From Deltaproteobacteria bacterium (GTDB lineage: Bacteria > Myxococcota > Myxococcia > SLRQ01): a DNA stretch of 41,264 nt. Under the pieces are notes generated by a model. The model was not told the origin of the DNA and made no database searches. It saw nothing but the letters and a program-made list of their open reading frames with translations. The position numbers were made by a program, and so were the translations under genes. Positions 9,235 through 17,340 of the stretch are shown here, piece after piece (positions within the stretch are counted from its first letter, which is position 1; the number at the start of each line of letters is the position of its first letter). The stretch lies in NCBI GenBank assembly GCA_007130885.1, contig SLRQ01000020.1, positions 84,236-125,499 of the forward strand. The letters run 5' to 3'.

Positions 9235-10362
9235 CCCATGGTGACCGGCAAGGTGCTGCCGGATGCGGTTCCGGAGCCAGTCGCGGCTGGCTGCGTCCGT
9301 CTCGCCTCCGAAATGATGCTGCTTTTTGTCGGTGGCGATCTGTACGCAGTCAGCATTGTTGTGTTGCGTGATCGTAACGCTCTCGATCTCGTTTGCCGGC
9401 ACGGTCTTGCTCGCCGTCATTCCGAATGGCGTTTGCCAGCCAAGCTCGACTCCATCTCTTCGGAGAAGAACGCTGTAACGGCAAAGCAGCATCCAGAGCA
9501 AGGCAAGCCCCATGAGTCCCGCGAAGCCCAGCCCGACATAGCCGAATATCTCGGGAGCATCGTCGAATGCTTGTGCAACATAGTAGAAAACTCCTCCTAT
9601 GGCGCCTCCGATTACGATCGGTACGGCCTTTAGTGCGCGGGGGCCAAGGAGTATCTCCTGTCCTCTCAAATCATCCTTCACTTGCAGCCCCGGCGGCGGA
9701 GGAGCCGGCGCGTCATGACCGATGTCAACCTTTTGTTCCTTTGCAAGCTCTTCCACCGATTTGTCGAGATCCTCGGGCATGCGCTTGAGCATCTCGTCGC
9801 CGTCCATTTGAACGGCGGGGACGTTCAGCGTCCGGCATATGTTTTCCCAGTGCTCGCGCAGTCCTCTTTCCAGCCTCGTCTCGGCAAGCTGCACCGCCTT
9901 CGAGAAGTCCTCGTGCCATAGCCAGAGCACATGGACCGTATGTCGAACTCTGCTTCTCCCACCGGACCGTGTCTCGGTACGGTAAAGAACGCCTTCATAT
10001 TCAGCCAGAGGCACTGTCCAGTGCTTCTGGCCGAAGATGCTGGTTTGCCGAAGCTCGACCTGGTCCGTCGTAATGGTGAACTGCTTGCGTTTCGTAAAAA
10101 GAGTCAGACCGGCCCCGGCGAAAAGAAGACCCGCCGCCAAGAACGGCAGCAGCATCAGAAGGCTCATGTCGAACTCCGCCTGCCCAAGAGCATGAACTAT
10201 GACGGTGAGGGGAACAGCGGCGAAGAGTAAGCCGAACAGTGTAATTATCAGACCGCCTATGCGGCTCGGCTTGTGCTCGATGGTCGCCGGCAGCCGGCTG
10301 ATGTCGGCCTTGAACCCGGACAGCGAATGCCGATTGCTTGGAACGGTCGTGGTGACTTTCAT
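9223..10362 (-). CDS. Two-half integral membrane protein of unknown function
   Basis: The frame opens at 10422, but the ATG at 10362 has GGGAGG five bases upstream, giving 379 residues (MKVTTTVPSNRHSLSG...). There are two hydrophobic pairs: about 36-56 and 68-90, then about 250-295. Each pair is followed by a beta-rich stretch (FTITTDQVELRQTSIFGQKHW; then YSVLLRRDGVELGWQTPFG), which resembles the PH-like soluble domain found after membrane hairpins in many bacterial membrane proteins. A proline-rich linker (APAPPPPGLQ) joins the halves. I cannot name it. Its 3' end overlaps the convergent DUF167 gene by 12 bases. Confidence 0.7.
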   Translation of the reverse strand: MKVTTTVPSNRHSLSGFKADISRLPATIEHKPSRIGGLIITLFGLLFAAVPLTVIVHALGQAEFDMSLLMLLPFLAAGLLFAGAGLTLFTKRKQFTITTDQVELRQTSIFGQKHWTVPLAEYEGVLYRTETRSGGRSRVRHTVHVLWLWHEDFSKAVQLAETRLERGLREHWENICRTLNVPAVQMDGDEMLKRMPEDLDKSVEELAKEQKVDIGHDAPAPPPPGLQVKDDLRGQEILLGPRALKAVPIVIGGAIGGVFYYVAQAFDDAPEIFGYVGLGFAGLMGLALLWMLLCRYSVLLRRDGVELGWQTPFGMTASKTVPANEIESVTITQHNNADCVQIATDKKQHHFGGETDAASRDWLRNRIRQHLAGHHGSLR

Positions 10363-10839
10363 CAATCCTCCCGATGAGGCTCGCGCGTATGCACCGCAAC
10401 AACGAGCGTAGCAGAGAGCCAACAGGGTAACCTACTCCAGTGCTTTGTGCTGCACCCTGCTAATTGAGCGCGGGCGTGCGCCGGCCACCGGGCCCGGCGG
10501 ATGCCTCATCGCCGTGCCGGAAGAAGAAGGACCTCCGATTCGGCAAAAGGACTGCCGCCCACAAGACGAGCTCTGACAAGGATGCCACAAGCCCAGTCGT
10601 GAGAAGAGCGCCTCTGCCGACCCCGCATCACCCTCCAAAAAGGCACTCGTACCGGGACGAGTAGGCTCCGCGAACGCGATTCGCGAGACGGCTGTTTCGC
10701 GGACGTGGACGTGGACGGCCTTTTGCGACGACACCCTCGTTCGCCGGGGTGACGGTGTTTCGTTGCTCGAGAGGCCTTTGCGACAGCCTCTTATAGTAAG
10801 ATGACGGATGAACGGGAGCTTTAGTCCGAGGAAGTCGGC
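10363..10839. other. 477-base gene-free stretch with three successive hairpins
   Basis: I find no convincing protein in either strand here: the open frames are rich in Arg, Pro and Ser, and match nothing I know. It lies between a divergent membrane-protein gene and the Memo-like gene, so both promoters should be inside. Three perfect inverted repeats follow one another: 10645-10662 (ACTCGT / ACGAGT, 6-base loop), 10669-10685 (CGCGAA / TTCGCG, 5-base loop) and 10770-10791 (AGAGGC / GCCTCT, 10-base loop). A GGACGT doublet lies between the last two. TATAGT at the end of the third repeat could be a -10 box, but I see no -35 at good spacing. Confidence 0.45.
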
Positions 10840-11826
10840 ATGCAAAGACCAAGATTTTTACTTGCTGGCCTGGTTGTTGCCGGCGTTATGGGCGCGGTGA
10901 TGGTCATGCTCATGTCTTCCGAACATCTTGAAGAAAATATCGATGACGAATCGCGGCCGCAGGTTCGACCGCCTGCCGTGGAAGGCGCGTTTTACCCATC
11001 CGATTCCAGTGAGCTTGCCGGGATGGTCTCCGGCTTCTTGGAGCAGGCGGAAAAGGACGGCGAAGCCGGGGAGCTGGTCGCGCTTATTGTGCCTCACGCC
11101 GGTTACGTGTTCAGCGGCGCGGTGGCGGGAGAGGCATATCGACAGATTGCCGGCCGGCGGTACGACACCGTTGCGGTGGTTGGACCCAGCCACCGCGAGG
11201 CTTTCAGAGGCTTTGCTCTCTCCGGCGCGGACGAATGGGAAACCCCTTTGGGTAAAGCCCGGCTCGATACGGATGCCCGCGATGAGTTGATGTCATTGCA
11301 AGCAGGGTTTCAGGTGCGAGACTCCGCGCACGCCCGCGAGCATTCCATCGAGACCCAGGTTCCTTTTCTTCAAAAGACGCTGCCTGAAGCGAGGCTTCTT
11401 CCCATCCTCATGTTCGATTCCCTGCTTCCGGTAGCAACAGTGCTTGGTGAGGTGCTGGCGGATTACGCACGGGAGCGGTCGGTCCTATTGATTGCCAGCA
11501 CCGATATGTCCCACTACCCCTCATATGAGGACGCCGTTCGCGTGGATGGCAAGGTGCTCGAGGCCATCACGCGAATGGACGCGGCGGCGCTCGAGGCCAA
11601 GACGGAAAAGATGATGCTGGAGGACGTGGCCGGCCTGAAGACGTGCCTGTGTGGAGAGGGGCCCGTAAAGGCGGTGCTCGTCGCCGCGGGAGCCCTGGGC
11701 GCCCAGGAAGCTAGAGTGCTTCGGTACGCAAACTCCGGTGACGTTCCCGGCGCGCCGAAGGACCGTGTCGTGGGCTACTGCGCGGTGGCCATCTACAGGA
11801 GCAGCGGGGCGGTCGAAGAGGGATGA
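10840..11826 (+). CDS. amrB: AmmeMemoRadiSam system protein B (MEMO1 family), membrane-anchored
   Basis: 328 residues, GAGGAAG ribosome site ahead of the ATG. A hydrophobic N-terminal segment (about 6-25) should anchor or export it. The body is MEMO1-like: RPPAVEGAFYPSDSSEL, then IVPHAGYVFSG (His86), VVGPSHR (His118), HSIETQVPFLQ, ASTDMSHYPSYEDA (His225) and CLCGEGPVKAVL (Cys271). These match the metal-site histidines and cysteine of human MEMO1, as I recall them, so the site looks intact. The family resembles class III dioxygenases and was named for co-occurrence with AMMECR1 and a radical SAM enzyme. Its reaction in bacteria is unknown. The radical SAM gene follows after 60 bases and is almost certainly in the same transcript. 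Confidence 0.92.
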   Translation: MQRPRFLLAGLVVAGVMGAVMVMLMSSEHLEENIDDESRPQVRPPAVEGAFYPSDSSELAGMVSGFLEQAEKDGEAGELVALIVPHAGYVFSGAVAGEAYRQIAGRRYDTVAVVGPSHREAFRGFALSGADEWETPLGKARLDTDARDELMSLQAGFQVRDSAHAREHSIETQVPFLQKTLPEARLLPILMFDSLLPVATVLGEVLADYARERSVLLIASTDMSHYPSYEDAVRVDGKVLEAITRMDAAALEAKTEKMMLEDVAGLKTCLCGEGPVKAVLVAAGALGAQEARVLRYANSGDVPGAPKDRVVGYCAVAIYRSSGAVEEG

Positions 11827-11886
11827 TATGAGTCTCATGTTGCCAGTGCTTCAAGCAGAGAGGAAGACGTTGCGCGAGAACCTGTC

Positions 11887-13038
11887 ATGGGAATGACGAG
11901 ACGGGAAATGCTGAAAGCGGGAGCCTTGACGGTTCTCGGAGCCGGAGCGGTCGGAGGCGCAGTTACTCGTATTGTCGGGACTCGATCACCATCCGCAGGC
12001 CGAACCAAAGAGTCAGAGGCGGACAAGTGGACCAGGGAGGCTTCGTACTACGAGAGACTGGAGGAGGGAGAGGTTCGCTGTTTACTGTGCCCTACCGCAT
12101 GCGAGCTTGCGCCGGGGATTCGTGGGGCATGCCGGGTGCGCGAGAACCAAGGAGGTGTCTTGAAGACCCTCGTCTACGGTCGCGCCGCTTCAGTCGACAT
12201 CGATCCTGTCGAGAAGAAGCCTTTTCATCATCTTCTGCCGGGGAGTTCGACCTTTTCGTTTTCGACCGCCGGCTGCAATATGTCCTGCCGGAATTGCCAT
12301 AACTGGCAGCTCGCCCAGTCCCCGCCCGAACGCTTGCCGGCTAGGGATCTACAGCCAAGAGCGCTCGTCGACGCCGCGAGGCTGCGACACATACCCATAA
12401 TCACCGGCACTTACGCGGAGCCTCTGGTCTATGCTGAGTACCTCCTCGATGTGGCCCGTCTGGGCAACGAACACGGTCTTCTTTCCACTATGGTGACCGC
12501 GGGCCGGGTTGAGCGACGCCCGTTGCTGGATCTTTGCAGAGAGCTGAAGGCGGTGAAGGTGGATCTCAAGTCCATGAGCGAGGAGTTCTACAGAACCAAC
12601 TGCGGAGGTAATCTGGGGCCTGTTCTGGACACCATCCGGACGGTGAAGGAGCAGGGGCTCTGGCTGGAGATCGTCTACCTCGTGATACCCACCCTCAACG
12701 ACGGTGATTCCGAGATCAAGAGGGCCAGCCGCTGGCTGCTGGAGAATGTGGGGCCGGATGTGCCTCTCCACTTCAACCGTTTCCATCCGCATCACCGGCT
12801 GCGCAATCTACCGCCGACCCCATATGAGACCATGGATCGTTGCCATGGAATCGCTAGAAGCGAGGGCGTCAACTTCGTTTACACGGGGAACCTGCCGGGC
12901 CATCCAGCCGAGAGCACGTATTGTCCCGGCTGCGGTGAGCTGGTGTTGCAGCGTCGAGGCTACCAGCTCGGAGAGAATCACATCCAAAACGGGAATTGTG
13001 CGTGGTGCGCCGAAGAGCTGCCAGGTCTTTGGTCGTGA
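11887..13038 (+). CDS. amrS: AmmeMemoRadiSam system radical SAM enzyme with Tat-like leader
   Basis: 383 residues. The radical SAM cluster motif CNMSCRNC is intact (Cys130, Cys134, Cys137). Before it lie extra cysteines (RCLLCPTACELAPG, Cys65/68/72, and Cys82), and at the C-terminus a CPGC...CAWC zinc-ribbon-like pair. YAEPLVYAEY and KAVKVDLKSMSEEFYR are typical for the family. The N-terminus reads TRREMLKAGALTVLGAGAVG, a good twin-arginine signal (S/T-R-R-x-x-L-K) followed by a hydrophobic stretch. That is odd for an enzyme needing SAM and a reductant. The start could be 11887 or the ATG at 11893; neither has a strong ribosome site. The next gene overlaps its stop by 4 bases. The substrate is unknown. 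Confidence 0.93.
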   Translation: MGMTRREMLKAGALTVLGAGAVGGAVTRIVGTRSPSAGRTKESEADKWTREASYYERLEEGEVRCLLCPTACELAPGIRGACRVRENQGGVLKTLVYGRAASVDIDPVEKKPFHHLLPGSSTFSFSTAGCNMSCRNCHNWQLAQSPPERLPARDLQPRALVDAARLRHIPIITGTYAEPLVYAEYLLDVARLGNEHGLLSTMVTAGRVERRPLLDLCRELKAVKVDLKSMSEEFYRTNCGGNLGPVLDTIRTVKEQGLWLEIVYLVIPTLNDGDSEIKRASRWLLENVGPDVPLHFNRFHPHHRLRNLPPTPYETMDRCHGIARSEGVNFVYTGNLPGHPAESTYCPGCGELVLQRRGYQLGENHIQNGNCAWCAEELPGLWS

Positions 13039-15350
13039 ACGAAGATTTGACCGGAGCGGAGAAGCACACCCAGGCTTCCAGGCTCTGGTTGCCGGTCGTG
13101 ATCATGGGCGCCACCGCGCTGATTGTCCAGGTAGTGTTGACCCGCGAGCTCCTGTCCACTTTCTTCGGAAATGAACTCTCCATAGGGCTTGTGCTTGCGG
13201 CCTGGCTCATGACCGTTGCCGCGGGAAGCGCCCTGGGCGCAAGCCGATCCGGTCGTTTCAGAAAACCGGCTGATGCATTCGGCTGGTGTCAGATGTTATT
13301 TGCGCCGGTGGCGCTGCTCGCGCTTCTTGTAGCGCGCTGCGTCCAGCCGTTTGGGGTTCTCCCCGGAGACTCGCCGCCGCCTGGTGCCATGCTCGTCCTT
13401 TCATTGGTAGCGTTGTCGCCGGTTTGTTTCGTAGTGGGGCTAAAGTTCGTTTTGGCAGCGGGCGCTTTTTCGCGCGGCTCGGACGGCGGTTCGAAAAGAG
13501 GCGGCATACTGGCCAAGGTATATGCTCTCGAAGCGGCCGGCGCGGTGCTCGGTGGAGTTACATTTCATTTCATTCTGTCCGACGGCGTTGGCCCGCTTCA
13601 AACGCTCGCCATTATCGGCGTGCTGAATGTGGCTTCCGGGGTGTTCCTGGTTCGCCGGACCGTGGCATTCGGTCTGGCCCTCGTCCTTTTTGCGGGGCTT
13701 GTGACGACCATTACCGGTGGTCGTGAGCTCGAGCTGACCGCTATGCGAGCCAGTCCTAGATGGGAAGGGGTGGAGCTTGTGGACCTCCGGGTGTCCCGGT
13801 ATGGCACACTCGTGGTAGCGAGACGAGCCGGGCAACTTGGCTTCTACCAAAGCGGCGTGCTCGCTTTTACTTCGGAAGACGAACAACGTAACGAGACGCT
13901 GGCCCACCTGACGGCGCTTCATCACCCTCGTCCCCAGCGGTCCTTGGTCATAGGCGGGGCTTCGTCGGGCCTCCCCGAAGAGATCTCGCGACACGCGTTG
14001 GCCGTCAAGGCCGTGGATCTGGATCCGGAGATGTACGGTCTAGCTCGGCGATGGCTTGGTGATAGGCCGGGTCATTCCGGCAATATGGGTGTTTCAACTG
14101 CCAGAGAGGACAGTCATGTTGGTAGCGTTGAAGTTCATCATGGTGACGGCCGGTTATATGTCAGAAAAACGAAAAAGGAATTCGACCTGATCGTTCTGAA
14201 TGTGCCGGATCCGACGACGGCGGCTTTGAATCGATTCTACACGGTAGAGATGTTCGATGAGGCAAGCCGTGCTCTCGGCGAAGGCGGTATTCTTGCAGTG
14301 ACACTGACCGGTTCCGAACATCATATCAGCGGCTCTGTGCTCGAGGCTGCCGCTTCTCTCTACCAAACTCTCTCCCTCTCCTTTGAGCATGTTCGGGTTA
14401 TTCCCGGCGATGAGATGATATTCATGGCCTCCGACGAAGGTGGTGTTTTAGAAAGCGACTGGACCTTGCTGGTCGAGCGTCTCGAGGAGCGAGGAATAGA
14501 GTCGCATTTCATTGACAAAGCACGCATCGAGGACTTGATGCATCCTTTTCGCGGAGAAATGATTGTCAATGCCATCAAGGGAGAGCGGCACGCAAGCCTC
14601 AATACGGATCTAAACCCTGTCAGCTACCATCATCAGACGCGTATATGGCTTGATCGACTTTCTCCAGGGACAAGCCGTTCCACCGGTAAGGCCGGCGCCG
14701 CCCTCTACTGGTTGGTCATAGCGGGCTTTCTGACTCTTCCCGCCTTGGTGCTGTTGGCTCGGATGATATCTAAACGTCGGACATGGAGGGCCGATCTCGG
14801 CGTGTTGCTGGCCGTGGCTGCGCTCGGCTCGTTTGGCCTGATTTTGGAGCTTCTCTCGGTCTTGGTCTTTCAAGCCGCCTGCGGGTATGTATATCATTCG
14901 CTTGGGGCTCTTATGGCTGCTTTCATGACTGGTCTGGGTCTAGGCGCGGCTTTTGCTCGAACGCGGGCGGGGGCGGCTTGGAGACACTGGCTCTTGGTCG
15001 GGCTCTTGATTGCGGCAATGATCTCTTTACTCTTGCCGGGGGTTTTTGCGGTTGTGGTGTCCTATCCCTCCCTGGCACTGCCGATCCTGGTTCTGCTCTT
15101 ACTCGTCGCCGGATGCCTCGTGGGAGCTGTCTTTCCGGCCGCGGTTGAGCTCTACGGACGAGACGAATGTTCGCCCGCCGCCGCTGGAGGCAGCGTGTAC
15201 GCAGCTGATCTGGCTGGATCGGCCGGTGCCGCGGTAGCGGCCGGGACGATAGTGGTGCCGCTTTTGGGTGTCGCCGGAACGGCAAGACTGACGGTGATTG
15301 TGACGACACTCGCGCTCATAGCCTTACTAATGCTTTGGCGCCGCGGTTGA
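13035..15350 (+). CDS. Membrane spermidine synthase-like protein, second copy type
   Basis: 771 residues from a GTG at 13035 that overlaps the stop of the radical SAM gene (GTGA), the usual sign of translational coupling; TTG at 12996 is a less likely start. The order is: membrane segments (about 15-190), a Rossmann core (LVIGGASSGLPEEI at about 303-316, VKAVDLDPEMYGLAR, FDLIVLNVPDPTTAALNRFY at about 383-402), then about seven further membrane segments. The position matching the catalytic aspartate of spermidine synthases is Asn (LNVPDP), although the second aspartate is kept. Its place in the Memo/radical SAM operon suggests it modifies or uses the same substrate. It is only distantly like the 1033-residue protein at 4879. 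Confidence 0.82.
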   Translation: MNEDLTGAEKHTQASRLWLPVVIMGATALIVQVVLTRELLSTFFGNELSIGLVLAAWLMTVAAGSALGASRSGRFRKPADAFGWCQMLFAPVALLALLVARCVQPFGVLPGDSPPPGAMLVLSLVALSPVCFVVGLKFVLAAGAFSRGSDGGSKRGGILAKVYALEAAGAVLGGVTFHFILSDGVGPLQTLAIIGVLNVASGVFLVRRTVAFGLALVLFAGLVTTITGGRELELTAMRASPRWEGVELVDLRVSRYGTLVVARRAGQLGFYQSGVLAFTSEDEQRNETLAHLTALHHPRPQRSLVIGGASSGLPEEISRHALAVKAVDLDPEMYGLARRWLGDRPGHSGNMGVSTAREDSHVGSVEVHHGDGRLYVRKTKKEFDLIVLNVPDPTTAALNRFYTVEMFDEASRALGEGGILAVTLTGSEHHISGSVLEAAASLYQTLSLSFEHVRVIPGDEMIFMASDEGGVLESDWTLLVERLEERGIESHFIDKARIEDLMHPFRGEMIVNAIKGERHASLNTDLNPVSYHHQTRIWLDRLSPGTSRSTGKAGAALYWLVIAGFLTLPALVLLARMISKRRTWRADLGVLLAVAALGSFGLILELLSVLVFQAACGYVYHSLGALMAAFMTGLGLGAAFARTRAGAAWRHWLLVGLLIAAMISLLLPGVFAVVVSYPSLALPILVLLLLVAGCLVGAVFPAAVELYGRDECSPAAAGGSVYAADLAGSAGAAVAAGTIVVPLLGVAGTARLTVIVTTLALIALLMLWRRG

Positions 15351-15401
15351 TCTCGGTCAGGTAAAGTAAGCTCGGCAGGGGCGGGGTTCGGTGCCGTCGA
15401 T

Positions 15402-16610
15402 TTATCGCTCCACCAGGTCGTTCGGAAGAAGAATGAGCCTTCGGCGGAGGACCAATATGTCTCTTGCTAGACTTACTTTCTCCGTAAGCATTTGGAGTCG
15501 CCGGATCTCCAGCTTGGTCAGCGGTCCCCCGATGCCGGTGCCGACCAGCACGAGATCGGCTCGGCCCTGAGATGCCAAGGGAAGAACTACGACCGGTCCC
15601 CCGGGATCCTCATTCAGCCGCTTCATGAAGCTGATGTTCTGGGGAGACTGTGACAAGAAGCCGAAATGAGGGCGGAGGCTCTCACGTACATTGGCTAGAA
15701 CGCTGCCATCCTCCAAGGGTATTGATCGCCCGTGAAGCCCGACGGCGTCTTCCACGCCGCCCGAAAACACGACTTCGTAGCGTTGAGCGCGCTCCGCGAG
15801 CACGAATCGTCTTGCAAAGTGCCGTTGTCCATAATCCAGCAGGACCTCCACCGCCTTCGTGTGGTTGCTCGCTCCTTGAAGCCTTCGGATGCAGCCCGGT
15901 AGGTCGAGCTGATCTTCTCCCCAAATAGAGTCAGGTATTCCCAGGTCGGCCTCTTCTCGTGCGGAAGGGCTCGTTCTTCCTTGTGCACGACCCGTTTCGG
16001 TGGAGCCTGAAGGCCTGGGTGGTGAGGATGAGGGGATTGGGGGCGCGACGCCGGTATCACCGGTAGGCAGATGGGACATATCGCCCGCTGCGCCGATGTC
16101 ATCAGGCGATACCCCGTGCGTCACATTAGTGGAGCCAGCCTCGAGAATCAGTATGTACCGCCTGTCGGGAGTGATGCCGTAGTAACGTTCCAGGGCGTAA
16201 ATGACAGCGGCTTCCGAGGCGAGATGAGGCCTGATGTTGAGACCGATCTGGAAAGATAGCTCGTCCAGCACGGAAAGGTTGGTCGGGTCGACCAGCACGA
16301 TGTCCAGCCGCCGCTTGTCTTTCGAATAGTCGATAGGGACCACCTGATACTTCTCTGCTTGGGCTCGATCGAGCTTGTTGATTGCGTACTTCGGAACCTC
16401 GGCGAGAGCAGCGGAGCTGATCGCCGAGATTCCTAGCTGGTTACTAAGAGCGCTGGTAAGCGCCTGCTCGCTGATGTAACCGAACTCGAGAAGATTGGTG
16501 CCGAGCCGCCCGCCGTATATCATCTGTGCCTTCAGGGCGGTCTTGAGCTGCTCGGGCGTCAGCACGCCCTCCTCGATGAGCATTTCCCCCAGCCTGGGCT
16601 TTTTGACCAT
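15402..16610 (-). CDS. GspE/PilB N-terminal (MshEN-like) domain protein with GAF-like C-terminus, no ATPase
   Basis: The frame opens at 16670, but the ATG at 16610 has AAGGGAG six bases upstream and begins MVKKPRLGEMLIEEGVLT, exactly the usual domain start. That gives 403 residues. Residues 1 to about 148 are a type II secretion ATPase N-terminal domain (GGRLGTNLLEFGYISEQAL, VVPIDYSKDKRRLDIVLVDP, ALERYYG). A Pro/Ser-rich linker (about 165-215) leads to a 180-residue alpha/beta region with GAF-like pattern (ALEVLLDYGQRHFARRFVL, VVLPLASQGRADLVLVGTG). There is no Walker motif. MshEN domains bind cyclic di-GMP in some relatives; whether this one does is untested. Confidence 0.78.
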   Translation of the reverse strand: MVKKPRLGEMLIEEGVLTPEQLKTALKAQMIYGGRLGTNLLEFGYISEQALTSALSNQLGISAISSAALAEVPKYAINKLDRAQAEKYQVVPIDYSKDKRRLDIVLVDPTNLSVLDELSFQIGLNIRPHLASEAAVIYALERYYGITPDRRYILILEAGSTNVTHGVSPDDIGAAGDMSHLPTGDTGVAPPIPSSSPPRPSGSTETGRAQGRTSPSAREEADLGIPDSIWGEDQLDLPGCIRRLQGASNHTKAVEVLLDYGQRHFARRFVLAERAQRYEVVFSGGVEDAVGLHGRSIPLEDGSVLANVRESLRPHFGFLSQSPQNISFMKRLNEDPGGPVVVLPLASQGRADLVLVGTGIGGPLTKLEIRRLQMLTEKVSLARDILVLRRRLILLPNDLVER

Positions 16611-16748
16611 GTTGGCTCCCTTCTGAATCCGAACGAGCAAAGCACATAATTGTCCAAGAGGGTAGAGCAATCAGACCTTGCCGGCGGGCATAGCGGAAGG
16701 CCCAGTCGATGCGGCCGCCCGAGCGCAAAGCGAGTAGCTGACCCGGGG

Positions 16749-16778
16749 TTGATTCCCTCTCCTCCCTTATGCTGTAAA
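16749..16778 (+). promoter_or_regulatory. Possible sigma-70 type promoter for the FYVE-like gene
   Basis: TTGATT (16749-16754) and TGTAAA (16773-16778) with an 18-base spacer, each matching four of six consensus bases, ending 23 bases ahead of the ATG at 16802. It lies in a 191-base divergent gap. Confidence 0.35.
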
Positions 16779-16801
16779 CTGTGTAGATCGAGGCGGATAA
16801 G

Positions 16802-17326
16802 ATGTCGAAAACAGAGCGCTGCGCTAGCTGCGAGAAGGCTTTTGGACTTCTGCGGTGGAGGTATGAATGCGTCATTTGCGGTGCCGAATTATGTAGATCT
16901 TGCCTGACCGAGGCTGATCTGCCGCAATGGCTTTCGCCGCTTCCGACCGGTGGATTGTGTAAGTCGTGTCATGCCCGCGAAGCGGTTCCCTTGGAAAAGA
17001 GATACAAAGAAGCGCTGGTTGGACGGCAAGAGGTCAAGGCATTCTCCATGCCGTACAGTGGACGCTCTTCACCCGATCCTCATGCAGGGGTGACACTAAA
17101 GACCCGCTATCATCGAGCTCAAGAGGACGCTTTGCGGGAGCTTCAGGTAATGGCGGCTTTCCACGAGCGAGATAGCGTCGTCCAGGTGAGGTTTGAAGAG
17201 AGGACCGACACGGAGGCGGTTCCAAGACCCGGAGAGGGTCCTATTCCGTACGGTGAGCGGAAGAATAGCAGCTGGAGGGCTACCGGCATTGGAGTTCTGT
17301 TTTGGACCTTGAGTTCCCGGGGGTAG
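16802..17326 (+). CDS. FYVE-like zinc-finger protein, small, unknown function
   Basis: 174 residues with a GAGG ribosome site ahead of the ATG. The N-terminal 60 residues carry four CxxC pairs in the spacing of a FYVE/treble-clef finger: CASC, CVIC, CRSC and CKSC (residues 7-56), binding two zinc ions if functional. The finger lacks the basic RRHHCR patch that binds phosphoinositide in eukaryotic FYVE domains (here GAELCRSC). The remainder is a charged helical region (KTRYHRAQEDALRELQVM) and a tryptophan-containing end; I do not recognise it. The convergent kinase-like gene starts its stop 14 bases downstream. Confidence 0.7.
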   Translation: MSKTERCASCEKAFGLLRWRYECVICGAELCRSCLTEADLPQWLSPLPTGGLCKSCHAREAVPLEKRYKEALVGRQEVKAFSMPYSGRSSPDPHAGVTLKTRYHRAQEDALRELQVMAAFHERDSVVQVRFEERTDTEAVPRPGEGPIPYGERKNSSWRATGIGVLFWTLSSRG

Positions 17327-17340
17327 CCGCACGCACTGGG

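Noticed and set aside
10432..10845. 137-residue minus-strand frame and a 66-residue plus-strand frame in the gap before the Memo gene
   Set aside because: Composition is Arg/Ser/Pro-rich with no family resemblance and no ribosome site; treated as non-coding.
12996..13034. TTG start of the second aminopropyltransferase-like protein
   Set aside because: It would add an Arg-rich 13-residue stretch within the radical SAM gene; the GTG at 13035 with a 4-base overlap is the normal coupled start.
10840..13038. Idea that AMMECR1 is missing from this genome region
   Set aside because: A divergent but recognisable AMMECR1-family protein is encoded at 34379-35035.
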